Assembly (NCBI GenBank): GCA_904380375.1
Contig: CAJFID010000021.1
Location: 10,376 to 74,375, forward strand
Direction of reading: 5' to 3'
Origin: Avimonas intestinalis
GTDB taxonomy: Bacteria > Bacillota > Clostridia > Oscillospirales > Acutalibacteraceae
Length of the DNA: 64,000 bases
Positions within the stretch are counted from its first letter, which is position 1. Each line of letters starts with the position of its first letter. A program made the position numbers and the translations under genes. This document shows positions 20,117 through 29,430 of this stretch, one piece after another. The notes beneath the pieces were generated by a model, which saw only the letters and a list, made by a program, of their open reading frames with translations, was not told the DNA's origin and made no database searches.

Positions 20117-20299
20117 TCAGCGCCGCCTCTTGCCGAGGAAAAAGCCCGCGCCCAGCAGCGCCAGGGCCGCGCCCAGCCCCGCCGCCGCGCATTTGAGCAG
20201 GGTCCGGAGTCCCTCGGTGCCGTACAGCAGGGTTTGGCCGTTGGCATGGCCGAAGCCGCAGAAAAAGCCGTGTTCGCCGCGCCTATCCATGGGATGCAT
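20117..20299 (-). CDS. Small single-span membrane protein, function unknown
   Basis: 60 residues: a polar N-terminus with HGFFCGFGHANGQTLLYGT, a membrane segment at about residues 37-55 (Ala/Gly/Leu-rich) and a basic end KRRR. ATG 20299 follows AAAGGAGGAA at an ideal gap, better than the in-frame ATG at 20335, which lies inside ppk2. It begins 8 nt after the ppk2 stop, so it is almost certainly co-transcribed. Family not recognised. Confidence 0.6.
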   Translation of the reverse strand: MHPMDRRGEHGFFCGFGHANGQTLLYGTEGLRTLLKCAAAGLGAALALLGAGFFLGKRRR

Positions 20300-20307
20300 T
20301 TCCTCCT

Positions 20308-21177
20308 TTATTTGTCCTCGAGCTGTTTGCGGCATTCAAGCAACGCCGCCTTCTGCTCCGGCCCGACCTCCGGATACTGCGGGTCCAGCTTCTTGAGGTG
20401 GTGGATGACGATCTCCGAGATCAGCAGCCGGGCAAACCATTTTTTATCCGCGGGGATGACGTACCACGGGGCGCAGGGGGCGGCCGTCTGGTTGATCGCC
20501 TGCTCGTAGGCGTCCATGTATTCGTCCCAGTGGGCGCGCTCCGCGATGTCGGCGGCAGAAAACTTCCAGTTTTTGGTTTCATCGTCAATCCGGTCCAAAA
20601 AGCGCAGCCGCTGCTCCTCCTTGGAAATATGGAGGAAAAACTTGACCACGGTGATGCCGTTTTCGGTCAGGTATTCCTCGTAATGGCGCAGCTGGCGGTA
20701 CCGCCGCTCCCAGAGCTTGTCGTCCAGGCAGCGGGCGGGGAGCTTTTGGGAAAAGGGGAGATTGTGTACCTTGCCTACCAGCACCTCCTCATAATAGGAG
20801 CGGTTGAAAATCCCGATTTCCCCCCGGCCGGGCAGGGCCTTATGCACCCGCCAGAGGTAATCGTGGTCGAGCTCTTGCGCCGAGGGCTGCTTGAAGGAAA
20901 CCACCTTGACCCCCTGCGGGTTCAGCCCGCTCATCACATGCTTGACCGCGCCGTCCTTGCCGGCGGAGTCCATGGCCTGGAAGATGAGCAGCAGCGCCTC
21001 CCGGTCCTGGGCGTAGAAGCGGTCCTGGAGCTCGGCCATCTTGGCCACGTTTTCCAGCAGGCGGGAGCGCGCCTGCTTTTTGTCGTGAAAGCCGTTGGTG
21101 CCGGCCGTGTCGCAGTCCTTTAGCCGGAAGCTCCCTCGTTTGGTGAACCGGTAGTCGCGGATATCCAATGACGGCAT
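20308..21177 (-). CDS. Polyphosphate kinase 2 family protein
   Basis: 289 residues, one PPK2 domain. Such enzymes transfer phosphate between polyphosphate and nucleotides, often phosphorylating ADP/GDP or AMP from polyP. Walker A is visible as FQAMDSAGKDGAVKHVMSGL, the lid arginines in the RYRQLRHYEEYL region, and Walker B as GIFNRSYYEEVLV; FFLHISKEEQRLRFLDRID and WYVIPADKKWFARLLI are also typical. The start ATG at 21177 has GGGAGGCG upstream. It lies 16 nt after hflX on the same strand. Which nucleotide it uses cannot be told from sequence. Confidence 0.93.
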   Translation of the reverse strand: MPSLDIRDYRFTKRGSFRLKDCDTAGTNGFHDKKQARSRLLENVAKMAELQDRFYAQDREALLLIFQAMDSAGKDGAVKHVMSGLNPQGVKVVSFKQPSAQELDHDYLWRVHKALPGRGEIGIFNRSYYEEVLVGKVHNLPFSQKLPARCLDDKLWERRYRQLRHYEEYLTENGITVVKFFLHISKEEQRLRFLDRIDDETKNWKFSAADIAERAHWDEYMDAYEQAINQTAAPCAPWYVIPADKKWFARLLISEIVIHHLKKLDPQYPEVGPEQKAALLECRKQLEDK

Positions 21178-21193
21178 GGCGGTTACGCCTCCC

Positions 21194-22492
21194 TTAAAAA
21201 ATTTGCGTCGGTTTTTGGTCGCCCGGCTTTTCGTTGGGGAGGAGATACGGCTCCGCCTCCTTGAGCAGCCGCAGGCCGATGGTGGCGGTCATCCGGACGC
21301 CCTCGGGCGTGTATTCCTCCTGCTCGACCATCCCCTCCCGGCGGCATTGCTCGGCCAGCCCGCCCTGGGAAAAGGGAAGGAGCAGGCGTACCCGCCGCCG
21401 GTCGGGCGGCAGGGCGGCGGCAATCGCCTGGAGCAGGGCGGGGACGCCCTGGCCGGTGAGGGCGCTGATCCTCACGGCGCCCCGTCCCGCCTCGGGCAGG
21501 AGGGCGTCCGGCGCCTTATCGCATTTGTTGAGCACCGGGATCACCGGCCGCCCGCCGCAGCCGAGCTCCTCAAGCAGCGATTTCGTCACTTCCAGATGCT
21601 CGGCGGCGTCGGGGCTGGACAGGTCGCAGAGGTTCAGGATTACGTCGGCCTCCGCCGCTTCCTCCAGGGTGGAGCGGAAGGCGTCCACCAGGTGGTGGGG
21701 GAGCCGGCGGACAAAGCCGACCGTGTCAATCAGCAGCACCTGCCGCCCGTCCGGGAGCTTGAGGGCCCGGGCGGTGGGGTCAAGGGTAGCGAAGAGCTTG
21801 TCCTCCGCCAGCACGCCCGCGTCGGTGAGGGCATTCATTAGGGTGGATTTCCCGGCGTTGGTGTAGCCCACCAGCGCCACGGTGCGCACCCCGTCCTTCT
21901 CCCGGCGGGCCCGCCGCAGCTGCCGCTGCCGCTGTACGTCCGTGAGCTGCCGCTTGAGGGAATCAATCCGCCGGCGGATATGGCGGCGGTCGGATTCCAG
22001 CTTGGTTTCGCCCGGGCCGCGGGTGCCGATCCCGCCGCCCAGGCGGGAAAGCGCCGTCCCCTGGCCCGTCAGGCGGGGCAGCAGGTACTGCAGCTGCGCT
22101 AGCTCCACCTGCAGCCGGCCCTCGGCCGAGCGGGCCCGCCCCGCGAAGATATCAAGGATCAGGGTGGTGCGGTCGATCACGCGGCGGCCGGTTGCGTCCT
22201 CAATGTTCCGCAGTTGGGTAGCGGTCAGCTCCCGGTCAAAGATAATCAGGGCAATGTCGTGGCTTTCGCACAGGGCTGCAATCTCCTCGAGCCGGCCGCT
22301 GCCGATGCAGGTGGCCTTGTCGGGGGATTCCCGTTTCTGCACCACCTGCGCCAGGACCTCCGCTCCGGCGGTACGGGCCAGATCCTCGAGCTCGTCCAGG
22401 GAGGCTTCGGCGTCGAATTCGCCGGTATCGACCGAGACAAGCAGGGCGGTTTCCCGCTCTTGGCTTGGCGTTGTTTGTATCGTCTGCTGCAA
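21194..22492 (-). CDS. hflX: GTPase HflX
   Basis: A ribosome-associated GTPase that splits stalled or hibernating ribosomes and has been tied to heat and antibiotic stress. 432 residues. The N-terminal HflX domain ends in the family glycine-rich segment GGGIGTRGPGETKLE at 152-166, followed by the coiled linker and the G domain: G1 GYTNAGKST (209-217), G3 DTVGFVRRLP, G4 NKCD. No ATG fits; a TTG at 22492 has AAAAGGAG 5 nt upstream and is the chosen start (an ATT lies just before). First gene of a minus unit with ppk2. A leader of about 185 nt separates it from its promoter. Confidence 0.95.
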   Translation of the reverse strand: MQQTIQTTPSQERETALLVSVDTGEFDAEASLDELEDLARTAGAEVLAQVVQKRESPDKATCIGSGRLEEIAALCESHDIALIIFDRELTATQLRNIEDATGRRVIDRTTLILDIFAGRARSAEGRLQVELAQLQYLLPRLTGQGTALSRLGGGIGTRGPGETKLESDRRHIRRRIDSLKRQLTDVQRQRQLRRARREKDGVRTVALVGYTNAGKSTLMNALTDAGVLAEDKLFATLDPTARALKLPDGRQVLLIDTVGFVRRLPHHLVDAFRSTLEEAAEADVILNLCDLSSPDAAEHLEVTKSLLEELGCGGRPVIPVLNKCDKAPDALLPEAGRGAVRISALTGQGVPALLQAIAAALPPDRRRVRLLLPFSQGGLAEQCRREGMVEQEEYTPEGVRMTATIGLRLLKEAEPYLLPNEKPGDQKPTQIF

Positions 22493-22682
22493 AATGACTC
22501 CTTTTCTGCGCGGCTGCCGCGCCCCGCCGGGGCTGGGGAGCGTCGCGTCTTGCTGGGAACGGCGGCCACGCCGGAAAAGGGGGCCGCCTTCGTGTGATCC
22601 GTTGTGCCCGCGGCTAGGCGCCGCCGCGGCGCCATCAGGGCAGAAGGGAGGACGGCTGGAGGCGCCTCCCGCCTTCCTCATT

Positions 22683-22711
22683 ATTATAAACGCTTGCTTG
22701 TGCATTGTCCA
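22683..22711 (-). promoter_or_regulatory. Promoter of hflX
   Basis: Minus strand TGGACA (22706-22711), 17-nt spacer, TATAAT (22683-22688). Confidence 0.75.
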
Positions 22712-22787
22712 TAGATTCCCCGGCGCACCCGCCGGGAAAATTCGTGACGAAAAAGTGTGGAATCGCGCCCTTTTTGGCGGCGGTTTG

Positions 22788-22796
22788 TGGTACAAT
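22788..22796 (+). promoter_or_regulatory. Extended -10 promoter of prs
   Basis: TGG directly followed by TACAAT (22791-22796); the -35 is poor. The GTG start of prs is about 65 nt downstream. Confidence 0.55.
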
Positions 22797-22860
22797 TTAT
22801 TTAACAGAATATTAATAATTGGCAGCGCCTTCGCGATGAGCCGACGGAAAGGAAACACCA

Positions 22861-24054
22861 GTGACCGACGACAAAGAGAAGGGGAAGTTGACATTGTCTC
22901 AGACGAATTCCGGAGAAATCATCTTCAATCAGGAAGACCGGGTCGCGCCGCTCAGCCTGATCGCTCTTCAGAGTGCGACCGAGCTCGGCGAGAAAATCAA
23001 CGCGTATCTGACCGAGTGGGCCTCCCACTCCAACCGTCCGCAGGAAACCTTTTTGATTGAGTCGGAATGCCCGCGCTTTTCCTCCGGTGACGGCAAGGGC
23101 CTCATCAAATCCAGTATCCGCGGCGACGATCTGTTTATCCTGGTTGATGTAGGCAATTACAGCTGCTCCTACAAAATGTTCGGGCGGGAAAACAGCATGT
23201 CGCCCGACGACCACTACCAGGACCTCAAGCGTGTGATCCAGGCCGCCAGCGGCAAGGCCTACCGCATCAACGTGATCATGCCGATCCTGTACGGCGGGCG
23301 GCAGCACCGCCGCAATTACCGCGAGTCCCTCGACTGCGCCGTGGCGCTGCAGGAGCTGCAGCACATGGGGGTATCGAACATCATCACCTTTGACGCGCAC
23401 GACCCGCGGGTACATAACGCCATCCCCCTGATGGGGTTTGACAACGTGATCCCCTCCTACCAGGTGCTTAAGGCCCTGTTCCGCCGGGTGCCGGACCTCC
23501 AGCCCGACCGCGACCATATGATGGTCGTCAGTCCGGACGAGGGCGCGATGAACCGCAACATGTACTACGCGTCGGTGCTGGGGATTGACCTCGGGATGTT
23601 TTACAAGCGGCGCGATTATTCTACCGTGGTCAACGGCCGCAACCCGATTGTCGCGCACGAATACCTCGGCAACTCGGTCGAGGGCAAGGACGTCTTTATC
23701 GCGGACGACATCATCTCCTCCGGCGAGTCGATGCTTGATATCGCCTACGAGCTCAAGAAGCGCAAGGCCAAGCGGATTTTTGCCTACGCCACCTACGGGC
23801 TGTTTACCAACGGCCTGCAGGCTTTTGACAAGGCGTACCGCGACGGGGTGCTGAACGGGGTGCTCGGCACCAACCTGACCTACCGGACCGAGGCGCTCAA
23901 GGGCCGGGAGTGGTTCTGCGAGGTGGATGTGTCCAAATACATCGCCTATTTCATCGCCGCGCTCAACCATGACGTGTCGGTCAGCCGGATTATCGACCCC
24001 CATCAGAAGATCCAGAACCTGCTGGCGGAACGCCGCCGCTGCTGCGGGCAGTAA
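22861..24054 (+). CDS. prs: Ribose-phosphate pyrophosphokinase
   Basis: Makes PRPP from ribose 5-phosphate and ATP, the sugar donor for purine, pyrimidine, His, Trp and NAD synthesis. 397 residues, longer than the usual 310-320, matching the long clostridial variant with extra N-terminal sequence. Visible: MPILYGGRQHRRNYRESLDC (ATP-binding loop region), IITFDAHDPRVHNA, and the PRPP loop near residue 281 as FIADDIISSGESMLDIA. The GTG at 22861 follows GGAAAGGA; a TTG 11 codons later is an alternative. It is 14 nt ahead of nadA, so PRPP production and its use by nadC appear co-transcribed. Confidence 0.92.
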   Translation: MTDDKEKGKLTLSQTNSGEIIFNQEDRVAPLSLIALQSATELGEKINAYLTEWASHSNRPQETFLIESECPRFSSGDGKGLIKSSIRGDDLFILVDVGNYSCSYKMFGRENSMSPDDHYQDLKRVIQAASGKAYRINVIMPILYGGRQHRRNYRESLDCAVALQELQHMGVSNIITFDAHDPRVHNAIPLMGFDNVIPSYQVLKALFRRVPDLQPDRDHMMVVSPDEGAMNRNMYYASVLGIDLGMFYKRRDYSTVVNGRNPIVAHEYLGNSVEGKDVFIADDIISSGESMLDIAYELKKRKAKRIFAYATYGLFTNGLQAFDKAYRDGVLNGVLGTNLTYRTEALKGREWFCEVDVSKYIAYFIAALNHDVSVSRIIDPHQKIQNLLAERRRCCGQ

Positions 24055-24068
24055 CGGAGGGAGCCCTT

Positions 24069-24974
24069 ATGCAACAAATGCAGCGCATCGCCTGCCTGAA
24101 ACAGGAACAGGGGGCGGTTATCGCCGCCCATACCTACCAATCCCCTGCCGTGCAGTCTGTCGCCGATATCCTCGGCGACAGCTTTGCATTGGCTAAAAAA
24201 GCGGCGGCCACCGACGCCCAAGCCGTGTATATGTGCGGTGTCCGCTTCATGGCGGAGGGGGTGAAGATCCTCTGCCCGGACAAGCGGGTGGTGCTGGTGG
24301 AGCCGGGCGCCGACTGCCCGATGGCCCGCCAGATTGACCCGGCGCGGGTGGCGGAGTTCCGCGCCGCCAACCCGGATGCCGCGGTTGTGGCCTATATCAA
24401 CACCACGGCGGAGCTCAAAGCGGTGGCGGACGTCTGCGTGACCTCCTCCTCCGCCGTCAAAATTGTGCGCGCCCTGCCGAACCGGCGGGTGCTCTTTATC
24501 CCCGACCAGCACCTGGGCGGCTATGTGCGGGCGCAGGTGCCGGAGAAGGAAATCCTCACCTGGGACGGGTACTGCCCCGTCCACGCCCGGATTACGGCGC
24601 AGGATGTGCTGGCCGCCAAGGCTGCCCATCCGGGCGCGGCGGTAGCCATCCATCCGGAATGTCCCGCCGAAGCGGTCGCCCTGGCCGATATGGCCGGCTC
24701 CACCGCCGAAATTATCGATTTTATCCGTTCCACCGACCGGGAGGTCATTGTCGCGACCGAGCGGGGGGTGGTGGACCGGCTGTCGCTGGACTATCCCGGC
24801 CGGCTGCACCAGCTCTGCGCCGAGAAGCTGACCTGCCCGGATATGAAGCTCACCACCCTGGACAGCGTCGAAGCCGCGATGCAGGGGACGGGCGGCGAGG
24901 AGATCACGCTGGCGCCCGCCCTGATGGACGCGGCCCGCGCCAGCCTGGAAAATATGATCCGCCTGGGGGGCTGA
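24069..24974 (+). CDS. nadA: Quinolinate synthase A
   Basis: [4Fe-4S] enzyme condensing iminoaspartate with dihydroxyacetone phosphate to quinolinate, the second step of bacterial NAD synthesis. 301 residues, normal for the short class. The three cluster cysteines are identifiable in VYMCGVRFMAE, DVCVTSSSAVKIV and LTCPDMKLTTL; AHTYQSPAVQSVADILGDS is the substrate region (His and Tyr conserved) and IPDQHLGGYV another family signature. The ATG at 24069 has ACGGAGGGAG upstream. It precedes a GNAT gene and nadB-nadC in one probable operon. Confidence 0.97.
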   Translation: MQQMQRIACLKQEQGAVIAAHTYQSPAVQSVADILGDSFALAKKAAATDAQAVYMCGVRFMAEGVKILCPDKRVVLVEPGADCPMARQIDPARVAEFRAANPDAAVVAYINTTAELKAVADVCVTSSSAVKIVRALPNRRVLFIPDQHLGGYVRAQVPEKEILTWDGYCPVHARITAQDVLAAKAAHPGAAVAIHPECPAEAVALADMAGSTAEIIDFIRSTDREVIVATERGVVDRLSLDYPGRLHQLCAEKLTCPDMKLTTLDSVEAAMQGTGGEEITLAPALMDAARASLENMIRLGG

Positions 24975-24979
24975 CGGCC

Positions 24980-25414
24980 ATGGTGCGGGAAGCGCGGCGG
25001 GAGGACCTTCCCGCCCTGCTGCGGCTGTACGCCCAGCTCCATGCCGGCGCCCCGCCGGCCGAAGCCGGGGAGTGCGCCGCGCTGTGGGAGTCGGTCCGGG
25101 CCTTCCCGGGCTGCACCGTCCTGGTGGCGGAGAAAGGCGGCAAACCGGTTTCTACCTGTACGGTCACGGTGATCCCCAACCTGACTCATGGCGGCCGTCC
25201 TTATGCCGTGGTGGAAAACGTGGTGACCGACGCCGCTTTCCGCGGCCGCGGCCTGGCCTCCGCTTGCCTGAAGCGTGCGGAGGAGCTCGCCCGGCAGGCG
25301 GGCTGCTATAAAATGATGCTGCTGACCGGCTCCCGTCAGGGAAGCACCCTCCGCTTTTACGAGCGGGCGGGGTATAACCGGACGGATAAGACCGGCTTTG
25401 TCCGCTGGCTGTAG
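24980..25414 (+). CDS. GNAT-family N-acetyltransferase inserted in the nad operon
   Basis: 144 residues, a single GNAT domain: MVREARREDLPALLRLYAQL at the N-terminus, AVVENVVTDAAFRGRGLASA as the acetyl-CoA-binding motif A, and KMMLLTGSRQGSTLRFYERA at the C-terminal strand. It begins 5 nt after the nadA stop with no obvious separate promoter and is followed 53 nt later by nadB. The overlap-like spacing argues for co-translation with nadA. Whether it modifies a NAD-pathway metabolite or protein is unknown. Confidence 0.88.
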   Translation: MVREARREDLPALLRLYAQLHAGAPPAEAGECAALWESVRAFPGCTVLVAEKGGKPVSTCTVTVIPNLTHGGRPYAVVENVVTDAAFRGRGLASACLKRAEELARQAGCYKMMLLTGSRQGSTLRFYERAGYNRTDKTGFVRWL

Positions 25415-25467
25415 GCCGGCGGCAGATTCTCCCGGCGGGGCGCCCGCTGGAAAAAGGGGTTCTCAGA

Positions 25468-26976
25468 ATGAAAAACGAATACGATGTTTTGATTGCGGGC
25501 AGCGGCGTGGCCGGCCTGTACGCGGCGCTGAACTTTGCCCCCGACGTGCGGGTGCTGGTGCTTTCCAAGCGGGAGCTGACCCTGTGCAACAGCTTCCTGG
25601 CGCAGGGGGGCGTGGCCGCCGTAGTGGACAAGACCAACGACGACTACCGGCTCCACATCGCGGACACGCTGATCGCCGGCGGGTATAAGAACGACCTGCG
25701 TTCCTTGGAGATCCTGGTCAACGAAGGGCCGGAGGACGTCCTGCGCCTGATTAAGGAAATGGGCGTGGACTTTGACCGGGACGACCAGCAGCACATCGCG
25801 ATGACCCTTGAGGGCGGGCATTCCCGCCGCCGGATCCTGCACCATAAGGATTCCACCGGGCGGGAGATCACCGAAAAGCTGCTGGCGGCCGCCCAGAGCC
25901 GGCCCAACGTCGACTTTATGGAAAATACGCAGCTGGCCGCCCTCACCCCGTCGGGGGGCGGCTTTTGGGCCGGGCTGCTGGTAAACGGCGAATACCGCGC
26001 CCTTTCCTGCTCCTACTGCATCCTGTGTACCGGCGGGATCGGGCGGGTGTATCCCTACACCACCAATTCCGCCATCGCGACCGGCGACGGCATCACCCTC
26101 GCGCATGAGCTGGGGGCGCGGATCAAAAACCTGCGCCTGGTCCAGTTCCATCCCACCGCCTTTGCGGCGGCCCAGGGCAGGGAGCGGTTCCTGATTTCCG
26201 AAGCGGTCCGGGGGGAGGGCGCGATGCTCTTAAACGCCGAGGGCGAGCGGTTTATGACCCGGTACGACGAACGGGGGGAGCTCGCCCCCCGCGATGTGGT
26301 CTCCCGCAGCATTATGCTTGAGGCCAAGCGCACCGGCAGCGAGGATTTTTACCTAGATATCACCTTCCGCGGGGCGGACTTCATTAAAAACCGTTTCCCC
26401 ATGATTTACGAGCGCTGCCTTGAGGAGGGCGTGGACATCACCAAGGAGCGCATCCCCGTCTTCCCCTGCCAGCATTACCTGATGGGCGGCATTGACGTCA
26501 ACGTGTACGGCGACACCACGGTCGACCGGCTGTACGCCGCGGGCGAATGCTCCCACACTGGGGTGCACGGGCGCAACCGGCTGGCGAGCAACTCTCTGCT
26601 TGAGGCGCTGGTCTTTGCCCGCCGCTGCACCTACGACATCAGCCGCCGGATGCGGCACGAGGAAAGCGGCGTGACCGCCCCCGCCCCGGCCGCCCCGTCG
26701 GGCGGGCGGCCTCTTGATCCCGGCCACCGCACCCGCATCCGGGCGATTATGCAGAAAGCGTGGTTCGTCATCCCCGACTACGACGCGGTGCGGGAGGGGC
26801 TGCGGGAGGCCAAGGCCATCCTGGACGAGCTGAAAAACGGCGGCTATGCCCTAACCCCCGACTACATCGAGGCCAAGAGCCTGGCCACCGTGTGTACGAT
26901 CATCTTGAGCGAGGTTATCCGCGAGGTGATTGAAAAGCAGGATGACAACAAGGACTACAAAACGGCCGCCGTCTGA
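25468..26976 (+). CDS. nadB: L-aspartate oxidase
   Basis: FAD enzyme oxidising L-aspartate to iminoaspartate, with fumarate or oxygen as acceptor, the first NAD-pathway step. 502 residues. FAD-binding IAGSGVAGLYAALNFA at 9-24, LAQGGVAAVVDKTNDD, the H/R active-site region LEGGHSRRRILHHKD, FVRGEGA-type SEAVRGEGAMLLN, and YAAGECSHTGVHGRNRLASN near the C-terminal FAD site. ATG 25468 follows AAAAAGGGG. Sits between the GNAT gene and nadC. Confidence 0.97.
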   Translation: MKNEYDVLIAGSGVAGLYAALNFAPDVRVLVLSKRELTLCNSFLAQGGVAAVVDKTNDDYRLHIADTLIAGGYKNDLRSLEILVNEGPEDVLRLIKEMGVDFDRDDQQHIAMTLEGGHSRRRILHHKDSTGREITEKLLAAAQSRPNVDFMENTQLAALTPSGGGFWAGLLVNGEYRALSCSYCILCTGGIGRVYPYTTNSAIATGDGITLAHELGARIKNLRLVQFHPTAFAAAQGRERFLISEAVRGEGAMLLNAEGERFMTRYDERGELAPRDVVSRSIMLEAKRTGSEDFYLDITFRGADFIKNRFPMIYERCLEEGVDITKERIPVFPCQHYLMGGIDVNVYGDTTVDRLYAAGECSHTGVHGRNRLASNSLLEALVFARRCTYDISRRMRHEESGVTAPAPAAPSGGRPLDPGHRTRIRAIMQKAWFVIPDYDAVREGLREAKAILDELKNGGYALTPDYIEAKSLATVCTIILSEVIREVIEKQDDNKDYKTAAV

Positions 26977-27000
26977 GGCGGGACGAACGGAGGATTCGCT

Positions 27001-27843
27001 ATGCTGCTGCCCCAATTCGCGGTAGACGACGTGATTAAAACCGCGCTGAATGAGGATATCAACTACATTGACACCACCACCGACCTCATGATCCCGGAGG
27101 ATTCCCGCTCCGCCGCCCGCTTCCTGGCCAAGGCGGAGGGGGTGCTCTGCGGGATGGACGTGGCGCTGCGGGTGTTCGCCCTGCTTGATCCCACCTTCCG
27201 CGCGGCGGTTTACAAAAAGGACGGCGACCGGGTGCGTCCCGGGGATGTGATCGCGGAGGTGGAGGGGGCCACCCGCTCCCTGCTCAAGGGGGAGAGGACG
27301 GCGCTCAACCTGCTGCAGCATCTTTCCGGCGTGGCGACTGCCACCGACCGCTGCGTGCAGATCGTCCGGGGGACGCGGGCGTCAATCGCCGATACCCGCA
27401 AAACCCTGCCGGGGCTCCGCTTTTTGCAGAAGTATGCGGTCACGGTGGGCGGCGGACGGAACCACCGCTTCAACCTCTCGGACGGCGCGATGCTCAAGGA
27501 CAACCACATTGACGCGGCCGGCGGCATCACCGCGGCGGTCCGCGCTATCCGCGGCAGGCTGGGCCACATGGTCAAGCTGGAGGTGGAAACCCGCAGCCTT
27601 GACGAGGTCCGGGAAGCGCTGGCCGCCGGCGCGGACGTGATCATGCTCGACAATATGGACTGCGCGGCGATGGCCGAAGCGGTCCGGCTGGCGGACGGCC
27701 GGGTGCCGCTTGAGGCGAGCGGCGGCATCACGGCCGAAACCCTGCGAGCCGTGGCGGAAACCGGGGTGGACATCATCTCGATCGGCGCGCTCACCCATTC
27801 GGTCAAGGCGCTGGATATCTCGCTCAAGATCCAAAAGGCGTAA
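27001..27843 (+). CDS. nadC: Nicotinate-nucleotide pyrophosphorylase (carboxylating)
   Basis: Transfers the phosphoribosyl group of PRPP to quinolinate with decarboxylation, giving nicotinate mononucleotide. 280 residues. ASIADTRKTLPGLRFLQKYA at 128-146, GGRNHRFNLSDGAMLKDNHI at 151-170 and LEASGGITAETL near the C-terminus are family signatures. The ATG at 27001 has ACGGAGG upstream. Last gene of the operon, closed by the terminator at 27859-27898. Confidence 0.97.
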   Translation: MLLPQFAVDDVIKTALNEDINYIDTTTDLMIPEDSRSAARFLAKAEGVLCGMDVALRVFALLDPTFRAAVYKKDGDRVRPGDVIAEVEGATRSLLKGERTALNLLQHLSGVATATDRCVQIVRGTRASIADTRKTLPGLRFLQKYAVTVGGGRNHRFNLSDGAMLKDNHIDAAGGITAAVRAIRGRLGHMVKLEVETRSLDEVREALAAGADVIMLDNMDCAAMAEAVRLADGRVPLEASGGITAETLRAVAETGVDIISIGALTHSVKALDISLKIQKA

Positions 27844-27858
27844 TCCCAAGCAGGCCAA

Positions 27859-27898
27859 GGGGGCGGGCAGGCTCGTGCGAGCCGCCCGTCCCCTTTTT
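27859..27898 (+). terminator. Terminator of the prs-nad operon
   Basis: GC-rich stem with arms starting GGGGGCGGGC and ending GCCCGTCCCC (one G-T pair and one bulge), then TTTTT. Confidence 0.9.
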
Positions 27899-27942
27899 GC
27901 ATAAACGCTGAAAAAAGTGCAGTTTTTGTTGAAGAATCGCTA

Positions 27943-27971
27943 TTTACTTGCTTTGGCCGCCCTGCTATAGT
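27943..27971 (+). promoter_or_regulatory. Promoter of the DNRLRE-like lipoprotein gene
   Basis: TTTACT (27943-27948), 17-nt spacer, TATAGT (27966-27971). Confidence 0.7.
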
Positions 27972-28020
27972 GGATGAAGGAATCCCGCGCAGCGGGAGAG
28001 TGCAAAGGGAGGGGAGGCGC

Positions 28021-29397
28021 ATGGCTTCGGGAATGAAAAAGGCCGCTGCTTGTTTGGCGGCGCTCTGCCTGCTGCTTTTGTGCGGCGGCTGCCGGAAAAA
28101 ACCGCAGGAGACGTCGGGGCAGGCGGAGGCTTCCCGGGAGGGCTCCGTGACAAGCCCGGGAACCGCGGCCCCGTCTGCGGCGGAATGGCTGGATTCGCCG
28201 TATACGGTGTGCCGGGAGGAGGACGACGGGACCTATACCCTGCGGATTTATGCTTCCCCCGTGCAGTATCGGGCGGAGGACGGGGGGTACCGCTTGTTTG
28301 ACAATTCCCTGAAGGAGGCGGAAAAGGAGCCCTTTGCCTATCAAAACCAGGCCGGTAAAGCGACGGTGTATTTCCCGAAAACCCTCGGCTTTAAGGTGTG
28401 GCTGGAATGCGGGGAGGAGAGGGCGTTCCTATCCAAGCTTTTTTATGATTTTTCGGACGGCGAACGGCAGGAATATATCAACGCCTATGGCGATACCGTG
28501 GAGGCGGTGGTGTACGGGCGGGAGGATAGCGATGTCGCCCTCTACCCCACGCCGCTGGGGGTACAGATGGAGCTGCTTGTCCGCGAGCCGCCTGCATCCG
28601 ACTTGCTTTTCGCCCTGCCCCTTACCTGCGACAGCCCGGTCTGCGATAACAGGGAAAACGGGGTCGTCTGTTTCGGGACCGGCCAGGCGGCCGAATGGGT
28701 CCTTCAGCAGCCGCTTTTGAAGCAGGAGGGGGAACCGCTCCAGCTTTGCGGCGGGCTGTGGCTTTACGGTGACAGCGGCCATTATTCGTATCAGGCACGG
28801 GCGGGCGAAGTGACGACAGCGTACCCCTACCGCCTCTGCCCGGCCTTTGAAAAAAGGACGGACGGCGGCCTGGGGATGCTGCCGGATTCTACCGCCTATT
28901 CCGAGTGGGAGGCCAATTCCTACCTCAGCCGCGCCGCCCTGGTCGGCCGTTCGGAGCGCGGGGATGGCCGGCATTACACCCGCCTGCGCTTGCATGACTT
29001 TATGACGCTGTCTCCCGGCAGCGTTCTTGAGGCATCCTACCATTTCCGCCGGCTGGACGCCTCGGACGAGGTTTCCCTCAAAGCCCGGGAGGTGGAAAGT
29101 CAGTGGTCAAGCACGCGTCTTCTCTGGGATTCCCAGCCGGCGCTGGGGGATGCGATCGGGGCGGCGGAGCCGGAGGGAAACGGCTGGTATGCGGTGGAAA
29201 TGCGGTCCTTTGTGCAGGAATGCCTGGCGGACCCAACGGGGGAGAAGGAGTCCCAGGGCTTCGCCCTCTGTGGCCAAGGGGTGGGCAGCGCCCTGATCGC
29301 AACGTCGGACAACACCCTGTATCCGCCGTATCTTGAGCTGCGCCTGAAGGGGCTGCCGGCCTCCTTTGACCGTCAGAGGCTGGAGGCCGGCCTTTAA
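28021..29397 (+). CDS. Lipoprotein with DNRLRE-like domain
   Basis: 458 residues. Signal peptide with lipobox LCGGC (Cys near residue 24), then a Ser/Gly-rich linker, so it should be anchored on the outer face of the membrane. The middle (residues about 60-280) is beta-rich without a named domain; residues about 305-450 resemble DNRLRE domains (SYLSRAALVGRSERGDGRHY, RLRLHDFMTLSPGSVLEASY, WYAVEMRSFVQECLADP). ATG 28021 follows GGGAGGGGAGG. Single-gene unit. A surface carbohydrate- or matrix-related role is a guess. Confidence 0.75.
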   Translation: MASGMKKAAACLAALCLLLLCGGCRKKPQETSGQAEASREGSVTSPGTAAPSAAEWLDSPYTVCREEDDGTYTLRIYASPVQYRAEDGGYRLFDNSLKEAEKEPFAYQNQAGKATVYFPKTLGFKVWLECGEERAFLSKLFYDFSDGERQEYINAYGDTVEAVVYGREDSDVALYPTPLGVQMELLVREPPASDLLFALPLTCDSPVCDNRENGVVCFGTGQAAEWVLQQPLLKQEGEPLQLCGGLWLYGDSGHYSYQARAGEVTTAYPYRLCPAFEKRTDGGLGMLPDSTAYSEWEANSYLSRAALVGRSERGDGRHYTRLRLHDFMTLSPGSVLEASYHFRRLDASDEVSLKAREVESQWSSTRLLWDSQPALGDAIGAAEPEGNGWYAVEMRSFVQECLADPTGEKESQGFALCGQGVGSALIATSDNTLYPPYLELRLKGLPASFDRQRLEAGL

Positions 29398-29430
29398 CGC
29401 CGGCCGGCCTTGGCGCCCTGTGCTTTTGAG

